A stretch of 64,000 nucleotides of DNA from Hybos culiciformis (Eukaryota > Arthropoda > Insecta > Diptera > Hybotidae): the NCBI GenBank assembly GCA_964007475.1, contig OZ023274.1, positions 73,667,303 to 73,731,302 on the forward strand, written 5' to 3'. Below are positions 1-12,488 of this stretch, piece after piece; positions within the stretch are counted from its first letter, which is position 1, and every line of letters starts with the position of its first letter. The notes below the pieces were generated by a model. It saw only the letters and a list, made by a program, of their open reading frames with translations. It searched no databases and was not told the origin of the DNA. The translations under genes were made by a program, and so were the position numbers.

Positions 1-827
1 GTTTGGATTTAAAAAAAATTAACTTAGTATTAATAATCCTATTAAAAAATATTATTATTTGATCACTAAATGATATGCTGTCAAATGTGGGTTGTTCCAT
101 ACTAAATTAATATTGAAAACATAAAATTTGGCAATGATTTCACTGAAATTTATAGAATCTTCTTTCAAATGAAAAGAATAAAATTAGATGAAATAATTAA
201 TTAAAAGTATTTTTTTTTAATAAATTATATTAGCTTCGTTAGAAGCTTTTTTTAATCAAATTAATATAAATTACTTAATTACTCAATACAAAAAAAATTT
301 CATAATTTTCAAATGCGAATATATATATACATATGAATCAATTTGAATTAGACTTTTTGAAATCAAATTTGCGGTCATATAATTAGATCATAATGTTGTC
401 TTCCGCAAATTGAGAGAGTTTTTTTTAAGAGATTTACCTACATGTTCCCAAGAGACTACGATACATAAAACTCCAATTCACAACGATGTTTCAAAATTCT
501 TTCTTTTTATTGCTTTTTTAGCAAATTATATTACATTTAAAACTATTTTGAGAATAAAAATATTTTAAATATGAAACAAAAAAAATTCTAAAAATTCTAA
601 AATGTATCTGAAAAATATTTTGAAAAGAATGTTTTATATTCAGAGTTATTACCTTGATAGTTTTCATTAGCGTTTCACATCCCAATTCGATTACTATTCT
701 TACACGATTTTTCTACATTCGAGACTGTAAGTAAGTAAGTATATGATCCGATTTATAACTATATTTTATATTTCACAGTAAATAAGCTTACTCATTGAAA
801 ACTTAATTCTAAATATGTATGTATATA
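1..827. other. AT-rich intergenic sequence, no gene seen
   Basis: No open frame with coding character is visible on either strand. The stretch holds homopolymer T/A runs and short GTAA-type runs near 727-740, and it ends at the TA flanking the inverted-repeat element at 828. Confidence 0.6.
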
Positions 828-1085
828 TCGTCGGTTTAAAAGCAGAAATCACTAAGTCAAAAAACTACTTTTAAAACTCACTAAGTCAACTTAGGAATTT
901 CTGATTGTATTATAATAGCACGATTGACTTAGTGCAATAAATGTCCGCCTAAAAACCTCAACAATATCAATTTACGACTTATAAGATTTTGCCCATATAA
1001 AGTTGGCATTATAATGACTTAATTTAGTACAAAAAATCAAAATCTTGGAAAATGTACTTAGTGAATTTTGCTTGTAAACCAACGA
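828..1085. mobile_element. 258-bp TA-flanked miniature inverted-repeat element
   Basis: The left end reads TCGTCGGTTTAAAAGCAG and the right end, reverse-complemented, reads TCGTTGGTTTACAAGCAA. The similarity continues through a shared CACTAAGT, so the terminal inverted repeat is about 30 bp and imperfect. Both ends are flanked by TA (826-827 and 1086-1087), as expected for a Tc1/mariner-type insertion. The interior has no ORF and repeats the word CACTAAGTCAA, or its complement, several times. A related but truncated copy lies at 23618. The class is inferred from structure only. Confidence 0.7.
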
Positions 1086-4000
1086 TATACGCTTTCTACA
1101 TGATCATCTCATATTATGTAAAGGTGGATGTCAGAATATATGTGTAGTAAATAAGTACGTAATTCTGGATTATTTATTCTTCGTTCGTACAGGTGAAGTT
1201 TAGAAAAAACTCTCGAAAAAACTATAGTTTAGTACAAATAAAAACTTGTCCATGAAATAAACTATTTATCAGTCGGATTTCCAGGTTGTTAGTTATTAGA
1301 ATAAAATATACCAACATTAACATAGGAAGTAAATTCAAGTAAGTATGTAAGTATATAATATATTTTTAAATATGAATGCAAGTCTGAAGTTCTTAAGAAA
1401 GATATTGCAATTAGAAGGGTGTATTTCCTGTAAAATTTTATTAACTATGTACATATGAGTATATTTATTTTTTTTTTTGATAAGAGGAAAAAATATTATA
1501 ATAATGCAAAATTAAAAATTTTCTACATGATCATCTCAAAAACGTAATACTCTAAAATCTCGAAAAAAAAAACATACTTTTACTTATGTTTTGAAATTTA
1601 TTGAAAATAGTTCAGATTCCATTTCACTTACTTCTAAATAACGTAAACAAAAAAAAAATGTATATTATTTTCTTTGATTATTAATGCTTTGTGTAAATAT
1701 TATTTTTTCCGCTTAGCGATAATGTAATTATTAATTATTATCATATTCTTGAATTCATTCACAAATGTATGCGAACAAATCAATAAAAAAAAATATTTTA
1801 GTATTTTCTTGGATATTTTTATCGAACTAAATAAAACAACCTAGTACCTATAAAAAGAAACATAAAAAACTTTCAATTATACGGCTAGCCTTCATTGAAG
1901 AATGCATCCCGTATAATTTCATACCTACATCGTATTTTGGAACCTAACATACAATTTTTATTTCAATTACTTTTATACCACTTTAAATTATTGAAACGAA
2001 TTGTCTAGAACATTTTAATATGATTTATAATTTTTGCCCGAACTCAATTATAAAAGTTTATAACTAATTTTTAAAGAGAAATTTCCTGTTTAAAACCTCA
2101 TATCAATTTATCATTTTATTCAAATTGAATGAATGCACTTTTATTGATTAAAAATATTAAATATAAAATCAACGTTAGAGAGAGTAATTTTATTGAAACA
2201 AAAATAATAGTCTTTAATTGATTACAAATTTCAAATAATTTTCTTGTTTATTTTAAATTTCACAAAGTTCAATTCGATAATAAACATAAAGAAAAATAAG
2301 GTCAATTTGAAGAAAAATAAAATAATATATGTATATCGATGTATATAAATACGCCATACGCCTTTGGGCTAAAAATAGTTATAAAATGCTTTCAAAAAAT
2401 GCGAAAATTTTTATATGCATCTATGCTTTTTATTTTTTTATGGAAATTAATTTATTCTCTCTATTTTCGGGGTAGATTTAGGGTTGGAAAATAATTTATT
2501 CATAATTAGAAACTTTGAATGTCTTCAGGATATTTTGAATTTCAAAGAATGCTGTCAAAATCGAACTAATATGGTCCAAGATCAGATTTAAGTGATTCTA
2601 GCGATTCCTTATCCAGGAAAATCAAATATTAATTTATTCAACATAAGTAAACGTCAAATTAAAATTATACAACTCATTTTTGCTTTATTTAATTTTGAGA
2701 CTCAAATTAAAACATTAAAACATCTGAGTATCTGACGGTTGTTTAAGTCATTAATGAAATTAAAAAAAAAAAACGGCAGCAGTTAAAAAAAATTCAACAA
2801 TTTCACAAATTGAAGTTAAATAAAAATTATCTCACATGTATTTTATTATCCAATTTAATAAATTGTCTGTTTAATAAAAAAAATAGAGAAAATTTTAAAA
2901 TGCTATGAGCGGTTGCGATAAAAAAAAATGTATTTAAATACTCACTCAATTAAATATTTTCCATTTTCAGATAAGAACAATGAATAAATATATTTTCCTA
3001 AAATGGAAACTTGTGCAACATGTATGCACATTTAAACAGGGAAGTTTTAAAATTTTATCCAAAAGTAAGTAAGCAGATATACTTAAGTGAATTATAAATT
3101 TGAAAGTTTGATTACAATTTTTTTTTATTTTAAGCTACTTATTTAAGTTTCATTGAAACCAGTTAGTTGAATTTTTATAATTACAAGCATTTAGAAGGAA
3201 AAAAAAAATTAACAACAAAACGAGAAGCAGACAACATAATAGTTATGTAAGTTAGTTTTATTAAATTTGCTTATTAACGTACGACAAAATTGTTTTCTTG
3301 TAACTAGTTTGAAATTTTAAAATTTAGATTCTAAGTACTTAGTTAATGTTAATACTTATACTTACCCCTGGAAATAATAAATATATATATTTGCCAACTT
3401 AAGTATAATAAAAACATAATAAAATTTATGAAAGCATTGCAAAAAATTTTCTTCTTAAAAAATTATTAACAAATAATAAAAAATATTTTCTAAGTTTTAA
3501 ATTACGTACAATGTGTAAGTATCTATCTACCTATGCTTTTTGTGAATATTTTTTAATAAATTCTTATTAAAGTAAATATTTAAATATAGTTGCAAACAAA
3601 TGTACAACTCTGGGAAATATAATTTTATTGATTCTATTCTAGGAATAGAAAAACAATTTCCATAAATAATTTTCAGAAAGTAGGTAAGTAAGTATATAAA
3701 ATATTTCTTGAAATACGCAAAATAAAACTCAAGTACCTACATTGAGCATATTGTATGCTGTAGAAAGAATTTAATAAATTAGTCATATACTTATTGGTAG
3801 GTACCTACTTATATCTAAGTAAGTATTTTTAATTTCTTTTTGAGTACAAATTAAAGGGTCAGAAAGCATATTTAATGAACATTATTGTAAGGTTCAGTGA
3901 TCTGCAATCAAATGCATATTATTATTTTTTTTTTTTTTTAATATTTTTATGTTCAACGTAGGTTATAACTAAAAATTTTATTTATTTTATTTTGTAAGAT

Positions 4001-6294
4001 AAAATTAGTAAATCAACAATGCGTAAAATAAATTTTTATATAAGTGCCTAAGTATTATTTTGGTTTTATTTTTTATCATTGCGAACAGTTCTCAAAAATG
4101 AAATTTCATTCATAGAAATGTGATGCATAAGTATATATATATAAATTCATTGACAAAATTAAAAAATTAATAAAAAATACAAATTACTTTTAGTATCGAA
4201 TGGATATTAGATTTCTATTACAAAAATTGGAGAATACCTACATTGATTTCGGATGAAACTAAGTAGGTACCTACTTAAATAATATAAGTAATAATATAAA
4301 ATTTATTTATGTTTCAATAAGTAAGTATTTGAGTAACGTTTCAGAATTAGGTAGGTAAAGGACCTAAGTTGCATTTTTATTTTAACTCACAATTCTTCAA
4401 AAATTGAACTAAGTATGTTATTTAAATAAGCAGTTCAGAAGAAAATCATGAATGGAAAATAATTTCCAGAAAAGTTGCTTATTTTTCTGAAAGTGTAGGT
4501 ACCTATCTATAATTTGAACTAAGTACAATTTCGCTGATTCATTAAATTAAAACAGAGCATCATTATATTAAGTATCAAAATACTTAAATAAAATATTAAA
4601 TTACAACGAAACTAATCAGAGAATTAACGTAATGTATACTTAAATAGATTTAATATTAATTTAAAACATCATCATTAAGAAGTAAAGTAATTATTTATAT
4701 ATAAAAAAAAAATCCCTTACGAAGGATATTAATGTTAGAATGGCTTACACCTGGCGTTTTATAAACAACATGTGGGTTTATTTTTTTTAAAGGCAAATAA
4801 TTTTAATATCTACCTATATAAGAAAAATACCTATATAAGTATCGGTCGAAAATAACAATGTCTCTAAAATGAGTTGGAGTTTTTTCCTTCTCCTTTCAAT
4901 AATAATGCAAAATGTAAAAGAACTTATAGGCATCTAGGTATTTGTTTTTTTTTTTTTGTAAAATAATTTCGAATTTTGAAATAACATACCTACTTAGTTA
5001 GTTATTCGAAATTTTGGCCCGATGATTGTAAATTTTTGGTTAATTCACATATAAGTTAGTAATTTTACTTACCTACTTAATTAGAAATACACAATAAAGT
5101 TGAATATATACCAGGTACCTACCTAGGTACTTAGGAAGGTACTTATACTTCGGCATTTACCTATAACTAAAATATCAAATTTCTTTATATTAGGCATAAA
5201 AAAATTAGTTAGCTACCTACCTACCTACTTTACTCACAACCACTCTCCTCATCATCTACAAACTTTAAAAAAATTAATTGGCGCACACCACACCGCGTAA
5301 AGTCAAAATGTTATTATTTTTTTTTTAAATGAGTAACTTATAAATAATTTATCAGTATTTTAACCTTTTAGTTAGGTAGATCCCTTATTTGATAGTATTC
5401 GGACCTAAGTGAGTAACTCCAGTAAAAAAAAATTAAAAGAAATAAATAAGTCTTAAGTAGGTTTTCAATTTAAACTTAAAGAGTAGGTAAATATTAATAA
5501 ACAAAAATAATGCTTTGCTCTGCTAAAGTCAGAAAACTATAAATAAATTAATTAAAAATTTAAAAGGAAAATTCCTTACTTACCTTTAATAAATTTTATT
5601 GAATTTGTTTTTTTTTTTTTTGTAATCTTTAGAAAAGAAACAAAAAACAATCTAAATATGTAGGTAGTTAGTTCAGTTTAATTTTATTTAAACAAAAAAA
5701 ACATAAAAAATTTATTGTTTAATCCAAAAGTTCCAAAGAAAAACCCTGGAAAATTTTTATCGATTTTTTTTTCTTCTCAAATTTTTTATTTTGAATTTGG
5801 AACTTCACTTTTTCAAACCAAAATTAGATTTTTTTTTTTTTTAGAAATATATTTATTTTTATTTAATTCATATATAAAATAGTTATATAATTATTAATTT
5901 AATATTTTATTATAATTATGTTCTTAATTAAATTCAATAATTACAAAAAAAAAAATTAAATAAAAACAAGCCGAACAAAATAACAAAAACAACCGCACCA
6001 TGCAAGAATAAAATCTAATCTGTCAAATTGAAAAAATAAAATTGCCATATCAGAGATTTTAAAAAATATGCATATAAAAAAAATTGCAAAAACAAAATTA
6101 GTTGAAAATAAAATGCTTATCGTGTGGTGAATTTTTGTGTTGAAAATATGAACGTTAATTTGTTTACTTAATTTTGTTTTTAGCTTTTCTTTACCAAATA
6201 TCGTTTCTTTTAAAAAAAAATTTTTACCATCACTCTGACTTGAAGAACAGAAACTTTTTTTTTTTTCAAATTTCAGTAGTCTAGGGATTTATTT
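1086..6294. other. Intergenic sequence rich in TAGGTACCTA-like words
   Basis: No gene is supported here. From about 3,650 to 5,250 the sequence is dense in short words of the kind TAGGTA, TACCTAC and TAAGTA, many palindromic around GGTACC, suggesting slippage-derived or repeat-derived sequence. A 19-bp direct repeat, TTTCTACATGATCATCTCA, occurs at 1093-1111 and 1520-1538. The rest is A/T homopolymer-rich and without coding character. Confidence 0.5.
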
Positions 6295-6452
6295 ACTGTG
6301 AAATTCCAACGAACTACTTATGGCATTACTTTTCTCTCCAAAGTAATCGAATCTCTCATTAATAATAAAGTAAAAAATACCTTGAAAGCAATAAACTGCT
6401 AAGTGACCAGCAATATGGTTTTCGCTCCTCGAATAGATCGACTGGTGATCTA

Positions 6453-7661
6453 ATGACATATTTGTCCGACAAGCTCAACACCAGTCTTTACAACTCCGGT
6501 GAGGCTTGTGTTGTTGCTTTGGATATAGCTAAGGCTTTTGATCGAGTGTGGCACTCGGCCCTGATTTCTAAAGTGAAATCAATGGGTCTTGGATCAGCCT
6601 TTGTCGATTGGATCAGCAATTTTTTGTCTGGCCGTTCTATTCGTGCTGTTGTGGATGGGTACCAGTCACAAATTTTCAATATCAACTCCGGTGTACCCCA
6701 AGGGTGCGTTCTCTCACCAACCCTCTTCCTAATTTTCATTAATGATCTTCTGCAATCTACTCTAAACCCCATCCACAGCTTCGCCGATGACAGTAATTTA
6801 GTAGCAAGCTACGATTTTATTAATAGAAAATCAGCATCCTCAAATGCTGTTACTACGAAACGAAACTTCTTGCAAAGTAGCATAAATCACGACCTTTCAA
6901 AAATTGCACAATGGGGTCTCCTCAACAGAGTTGAGTTCAACGCATCCAAAACCCAATGCTGCCTAATTTCTAGAAAGCTGTCAACTTTCGATCCCCAATT
7001 TTCCTTTCAAGGAGAAAGTATTGCCAAATCTGGAAGCCTTGACATTTTAGGTTCGAAAATAACTTGCGATTTAAGCTGGAAAATTCATATTTTCGAAACG
7101 GCAAAAAACGCAGCGAAATGTCTTGGTTTTCTAAAAAGATGTAAACAATACTTTTCCCCCTCTGATCTCTTAAACATTTACAAATCCTACATACGACCAA
7201 AATTAGAATACAATTCGCATATATGGGCTGGTGCTCCCAAAACTCATCTTGAATACCAGGACAAAGTTCAGAGAAGGGCTATTAGATTGATAAATAATCA
7301 CCAAACCACCAGCTCATTAACATCACTCAACCACCGTGGTAATGTAGGTTCACTTTCCATTTTTTATAAATACCTTGTTGGAATGGATACGTGTTCCCTG
7401 GAAGTAAAAGCCCTATTTCCTCAACTTCAAGTATTTTCACGCCAAACACGTACCGCTTCAACTTCACACCCATATTTCGTAAAAATTCCCAGATGTGATA
7501 GAACGAGCTTCGGAGATTCGTTTTCAATTCGCACCTCGAGAATGTGGAATGCTCTCCCATTAAAGTTGTTCCCGACAGCTGGTGGACGCTTAATCTACGA
7601 CTTGCGCCGTTTTAAGAAAAGTGTAAACCTACTAACTGTCCCACTTTTTAATCCCGTCTAA
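6453..7661 (+). pseudogene. LINE reverse transcriptase, N-terminally broken
   Basis: This encodes an RNA-directed DNA polymerase fragment of about 400 residues. Motif A is LDIAKAFDRVWH with its catalytic aspartate, motif B is SGVPQGCVLSPTLF, and motif C is FADDS, keeping both catalytic aspartates but with F in place of the common Y. The C-terminal part holds the IYKSYIRPKLEYNSHIWAG and LWNALPL-type signatures typical of insect LINEs (here MWNALPL). The frame is open upstream of 6453 back through QQYGFRSS at about 6408. A frame change near 6370 then separates it from the preceding RT segment, and an extra codon sits in the conserved RSSRSTGD-type motif. Endonuclease and ORF1 are missing, so it cannot be autonomous. 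The host NPDC1 gene 4.6 kb away is on the opposite strand. Confidence 0.85.
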
Positions 7662-7738
7662 ATTTCCTGTCCTCATTATCAAATCCATACTTCTTTAGTA
7701 TAAAAGGTATCCCACCTAGTGATTTGGTAACTTTAATT

Positions 7739-7763
7739 AAAAAAAAAAAAAAAAAAAAAAAAA
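7739..7763 (+). repeat. Poly(A) tail of the LINE copy
   Basis: An uninterrupted run of 25 A follows the RT stop by 77 nt and marks the 3' end of the retrotransposed copy. Confidence 0.75.
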
Positions 7764-7837
7764 TGGCAGATTTGAACCTATGTCTAGAATGCAAAGGGGG
7801 GCAATTAAATATAATGATTATTTCGGCCTTCATATTA

Positions 7838-7888
7838 GCAAAGATTCCTTAAGTGGCAAAGATTCCTTAAAAAGGCAAAGATTCCTTT
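7838..7888. repeat. Three tandem copies of GCAAAGATTCCTT
   Basis: The word GCAAAGATTCCTT starts at 7838, 7856 and 7875, a period of 18-19 bp with variable spacers. It lies about 75 bp beyond the LINE poly(A), so it is host sequence or an older repeat, not part of the LINE tail. Confidence 0.75.
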
Positions 7889-10800
7889 GGAGTGGTATTA
7901 GATCTAGCGTACTGGAAATCACATTTTGATTTGTGGCTTGTGATATATTTTTAATATACTGTTTATTGTCTTATTACTAAGCTTGTTTTGGGCTATAAGT
8001 AAAAAATAAAAATTAAAAAAAAAATATTGAAATTAAACTTAAATTCTAAAAATTTAAATGAAATCGTTAAAAAATATTTATTTCTATAATAAAATACGAA
8101 CTCTTGTAATGGAATAGTTTATGATATTTTATTAAAATATATATATTTATATAATATAATTATATAGGTAGATTACAATGGTGGAGAAAAACTAAAAAAA
8201 TATATATAAGATTTTTATTTTTTTTTTTTTTTAAATTTAGGCAAAATTTAGAAATATATTGTGTAAAAAGATGTAAATAAAATAATCAATTGAAAAAGAA
8301 TGAGCAAATTTATAATAAAATTTTACCTATTAAAAATTGTTAATAAAAATAGAGATTTTAAATTCTTATCGAAATTATTTTGTCCAAAATTCAAAATCAA
8401 TTAAATATCTTAAAAACAAGAATTATTAATTAATTCTTTCGATTTACAAACTTAATAACTCTATTTTAATTGAATAAAATAAAAATTTCGTTATCGACTT
8501 AAAGTTTTAATTTGGAATTTACACTTTGGATCGATAACTTACATATATTTGGGTTGTCATAAGATTTTTTTTTTTTTCAAACATTATATTGTTTTCTGTA
8601 ATGTTTCTGATAAATTTATTATTTTATTTTATTTTTAAATTAATAATTAATTTTTTATTTTCATATTTCACAATATTTGTATTGTATATATAATTTATAG
8701 CAGTTTGTTTTTTGTTTCATATTTTTATTTAGCAAAGGTAGCAAGGTAGGTATATAGGTATATAATATAAAACGATTTATTGCAGCTGATTAAAATTAAA
8801 ATATTAAAAAATCTATGTAACAAATAATTTTTTTAAACAATAAATTCACACATCGCAAGAACGCAGTCTTTTATCAATAATAATAATAATATATAGGCTC
8901 TAATATACCACAGAAAGTTTTCTGTACATTTTAAATTTATATTATACACTTAGACACTTAGGCAAATAAAAAAGATAAAAAAAAAAATAGTTTTTTCATA
9001 TTTCTTCAAAAATTTCTGAATCTTAAACAAAAATGTAATTTAAATAATATCTAAGATACAGCAATTAAAAATTATCTAGATAAACTAAATTTGATGTTTA
9101 TTAAGTTTTATTTAATGTTACGATATGCGAATTTTATTTAATTATATTTATATTATAATCAATCAAATTATATTTTTACACATTATTTTGGAAAACTGAA
9201 TTTAGAAATTTTATTAAATTATAATATTTTGAAAAAAAAAAAAAAAAATTAAATAAAAACCTTAGAAATTAATCTGCGGCTGATAGTGGATTCACACATA
9301 GAAAATTGTTTGTTTAATATTATTTATGATGTATTGTATAATATTGATTAGTATAATATTTTTTTTATGAGATAATTAAGAAAATTTTATGTTGCAATAT
9401 TGTTGATGTAAGAAAAAGTGTATAAATATATAATTATCAATAATAATAATTTAATCAGACATTAGTTTTTTTTTTATTATTATGTATTTATAAATTTTTA
9501 TCTTCAGATTTATTCAATTATTTATTATACATTTATTTAAAATAAAACTATAGTTATATTTTTCCTGAAAAAAAGAACTTTTTCTCAGGAATTTTAAACA
9601 TTTAGATATATTTTATTAAAAATAAATTAAACATCATAATAGTTTTAAATAAAATTTAATTCTATTTTGATAATATACAATGATATAAAATCTTATGTAT
9701 AATTAATTTATTTTAGATGTTTTTTTATTATTCAAAGTGCAGAGTAAAATTACCCATTAAATGATTGTACATATTTTTCATTAAAATAAAAACGATTACA
9801 GAAATTATTTTTTGACAATACGGTATTATTACATCTTCACAAAATTGTTTTTAATTAATGAAAAATATGCTTTTTCTATATAATCAAAGCATACACAGTG
9901 TTAGACGCGGTAGATAAGATTATAAGATTTTTTTCTCGCCATATGTTTTGAATAAAAAATTCAACGAAACTTTTCAATTGTATATCCTTAAATAATATTG
10001 TATATTATTTTTCTTTGTTTCACAAAAAGGTTTTGTCTTTGAGATATTGCATACATATATAATTATAAGTATATAAAATATAAAATAATATAAATATATA
10101 CATAAAATTATATATTTTAATTTATTTTATGTAAATACTTAATGGCTGGTGTTACAGAAACATAAGTTTCACTTTTGTTATTTACCTAAAATGTTGCAAA
10201 AAAAATAAATTATTGATATAATTTTTAGACCACTTTTTATACAACAGCTTGTCTGGTAATTATCTGAAATTACTGATCTTACAAATTAAGTTTTTTTTTA
10301 TATTTATTGGAAAAACTGTACAGACAGCATTATTTAAAACTTCTAAAAATTAGATTTTTTATTTATGTATTTGGTTGTCATAAGCCATGCAGTTTTTCAA
10401 TGACTGGCGATTTCTCTCTCAAAATTTTCAATATTAAATTCTATAATATTATCACCACAAAGACAACCACTTTTTCTTATGTAAACTTATTATTCTTTCT
10501 AATTAATTATTTAAAAATTAGAAAGAACAAGAAACTTTCATGAAGAAACATCATGTAACAAATTAATATTTGTAAGAGATTGTTTTTTTTATTTATCAAT
10601 TTTCATAAAATTAGTGGAAGTTTATCATTTTACATACATTTTTTTTGAATACTTTGTTTTTATATGAATTTATAAAAAATATACAATATTAGTATAATTT
10701 ATACATTTATAGTTTTCTGTTAAATATTTCTATTTTTTTTTTCAGTATTATTTAGGCTCGGATATGCTTTTATATAATGACTTTTATATAAATTACACCG

Positions 10801-11009
10801 TTTATTTGTTTATTTTTCTTTTTACAAAATCAAAGTATATATTTTCCAATATAATTTTTAATAAATATACATAAATATACATATAATACATATATAATTT
10901 TAATAAAAATATATATACTTTTGTATAATAAAATTTTTGAAGATTCTTCTTTTTTATCTATCAGGTTTTAATAATAATAATATAATATTAATTATAGTTT
11001 AATAGTATT

Positions 11010-11042
<33 letters not shown>

Positions 11043-12240
11043 AATAATATTCTCATAAATTATATATTTTTTTCCATGAGGCAAAAATATAATCTTACAT
11101 CACCTTTGTTCTGAGAGAAGGAGGCAGTAACTTAAAAACTAGCGCAGCATTAATAAAAAATCATAATATTACAGAGGAGATATTTTTCTATCGTAAAAAC
11201 AAAAGTTATGCTATTTAAATTTAGCTTAATGACAATTTAATAAAATGTCATGGAATAATTTAACAATTTAGGCCAATTCTTTAATTAGAAAAAAAATAAT
11301 AATAATATTTAGACTTTACAAAAAAAATGAGAAAACCATTATATTACTCCATCTCATAGAACAAATCCATATGTACATATATCTCTTGTTTTGTTCATCG
11401 CTTTAGTTTTATTTTTAAAATATTTTACAAATAGCCTAATTAAAATAATTTTGATAATACGTACTTTTTTTACAAATTGACATCATTTAATAATGATTAA
11501 CACGTTTTCACCCATTTTTTTTTTTATGTAAAAGGACATCATCAAGATTCTATGTTCGAGAAAAAAAATTAAATTCAATACCTCGAATAGATATCATCAA
11601 ACTATATCGTGTTATCATTTTCCCAAATATATATATATTTAAAGCTTTTTTTTTTATTATAAATTCCAACTAAACATTCAAATTTTTAAATAATGTTGTT
11701 AACTAATCTCAATTAGAACCAATTTTATTGGATTTAAAAAATTTTCCATAATTATTTTGGACTCATAATTCTTATCGCCAGAAGCATAATAAAAATATTA
11801 TAAGGTACGTATAATTTATACAATAATTTAAAAATTGGAAAATAAAATGATAAAGTTAGTTGGCGAGAAATTTTAATGTATAATCGTGTGGTTTAAACAT
11901 ATTTCATCGAAAGTACATTTATATGAAATTTACATTATTTTTTTCTTAACATTAAAATTGAATATTTTTGGCCCAAAATACTAATTTCCTTAGCACTAGA
12001 TCAATTATAATCTTAAAGTGATAATAATATTTCGAAGCCCTTGATTAATTTTATTATTCACATTACATGTATGAACTTTTTGAACTCATCTCATTAAATG
12101 TAAATAAATATAATAAACAAAATGTACTTGTTTTTTCCTAAATAAACCATGCCATATAATGTAGTCAGTACCTTTTTAATATTAAAGAATATCTTTCATT
12201 CTCTGAAACTTTTAATAAAGCACGTTTCACGGCTTCACAT
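7889..12240. other. AT-rich intergenic sequence downstream of NPDC1
   Basis: No gene is supported. The frames open here (for example 10307-10543 plus) have homopolymer-driven composition and no recognisable motif. A perfect ATA microsatellite of ten units lies at 11011-11040. The part next to 12,240 is expected to contain the 3' UTR of the minus-strand NPDC1 gene. Confidence 0.5.
11011..11040. repeat. (ATA)10 microsatellite
   Basis: Ten perfect ATA units in otherwise AT-rich intergenic DNA. Confidence 0.9.
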
Positions 12241-12411
12241 TTACTTGGAAGTATTTTTTTTGTCATCGGCAAGATTTTGTTGAACAGAGTTTACATTTCT
12301 TGGAGGCTTTCTTTGGGGTGTTGGTGGTGGCTGAGTTTTGTTTACAGGTTGTTTTGCTGAAACAGCTCCGGATGGTTTTGGTTGTTTTTGCTGTTGTTGT
12401 GGTTGCTGTCC

Positions 12412-12488
<77 letters not shown>

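Larger units (their letters stand above)
6295..7763 (+). mobile_element. 5'-truncated non-LTR retrotransposon (LINE)
   Basis: The element begins inside the reverse transcriptase: about 6310-6380 reads, in a different frame, as residues ending LSKVIESLINNKV, the usual N-terminal RT segment. It runs through an open RT domain to a stop at 7661, a 77-nt 3' tail, and an A25 tract at 7739-7763. Missing 5' sequence plus a 3' poly(A) is the usual result of incomplete target-primed reverse transcription. The RT and its C-terminal region resemble the CR1/Jockey-like group. I found no convincing target-site duplication. It is an old, non-autonomous copy. Confidence 0.85.

Noticed and set aside
7648..7833. 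Minus-strand frame of 61 codons over the LINE poly(A)
   Set aside because: It is driven by the A-run (poly-Phe) and by antisense of the RT.
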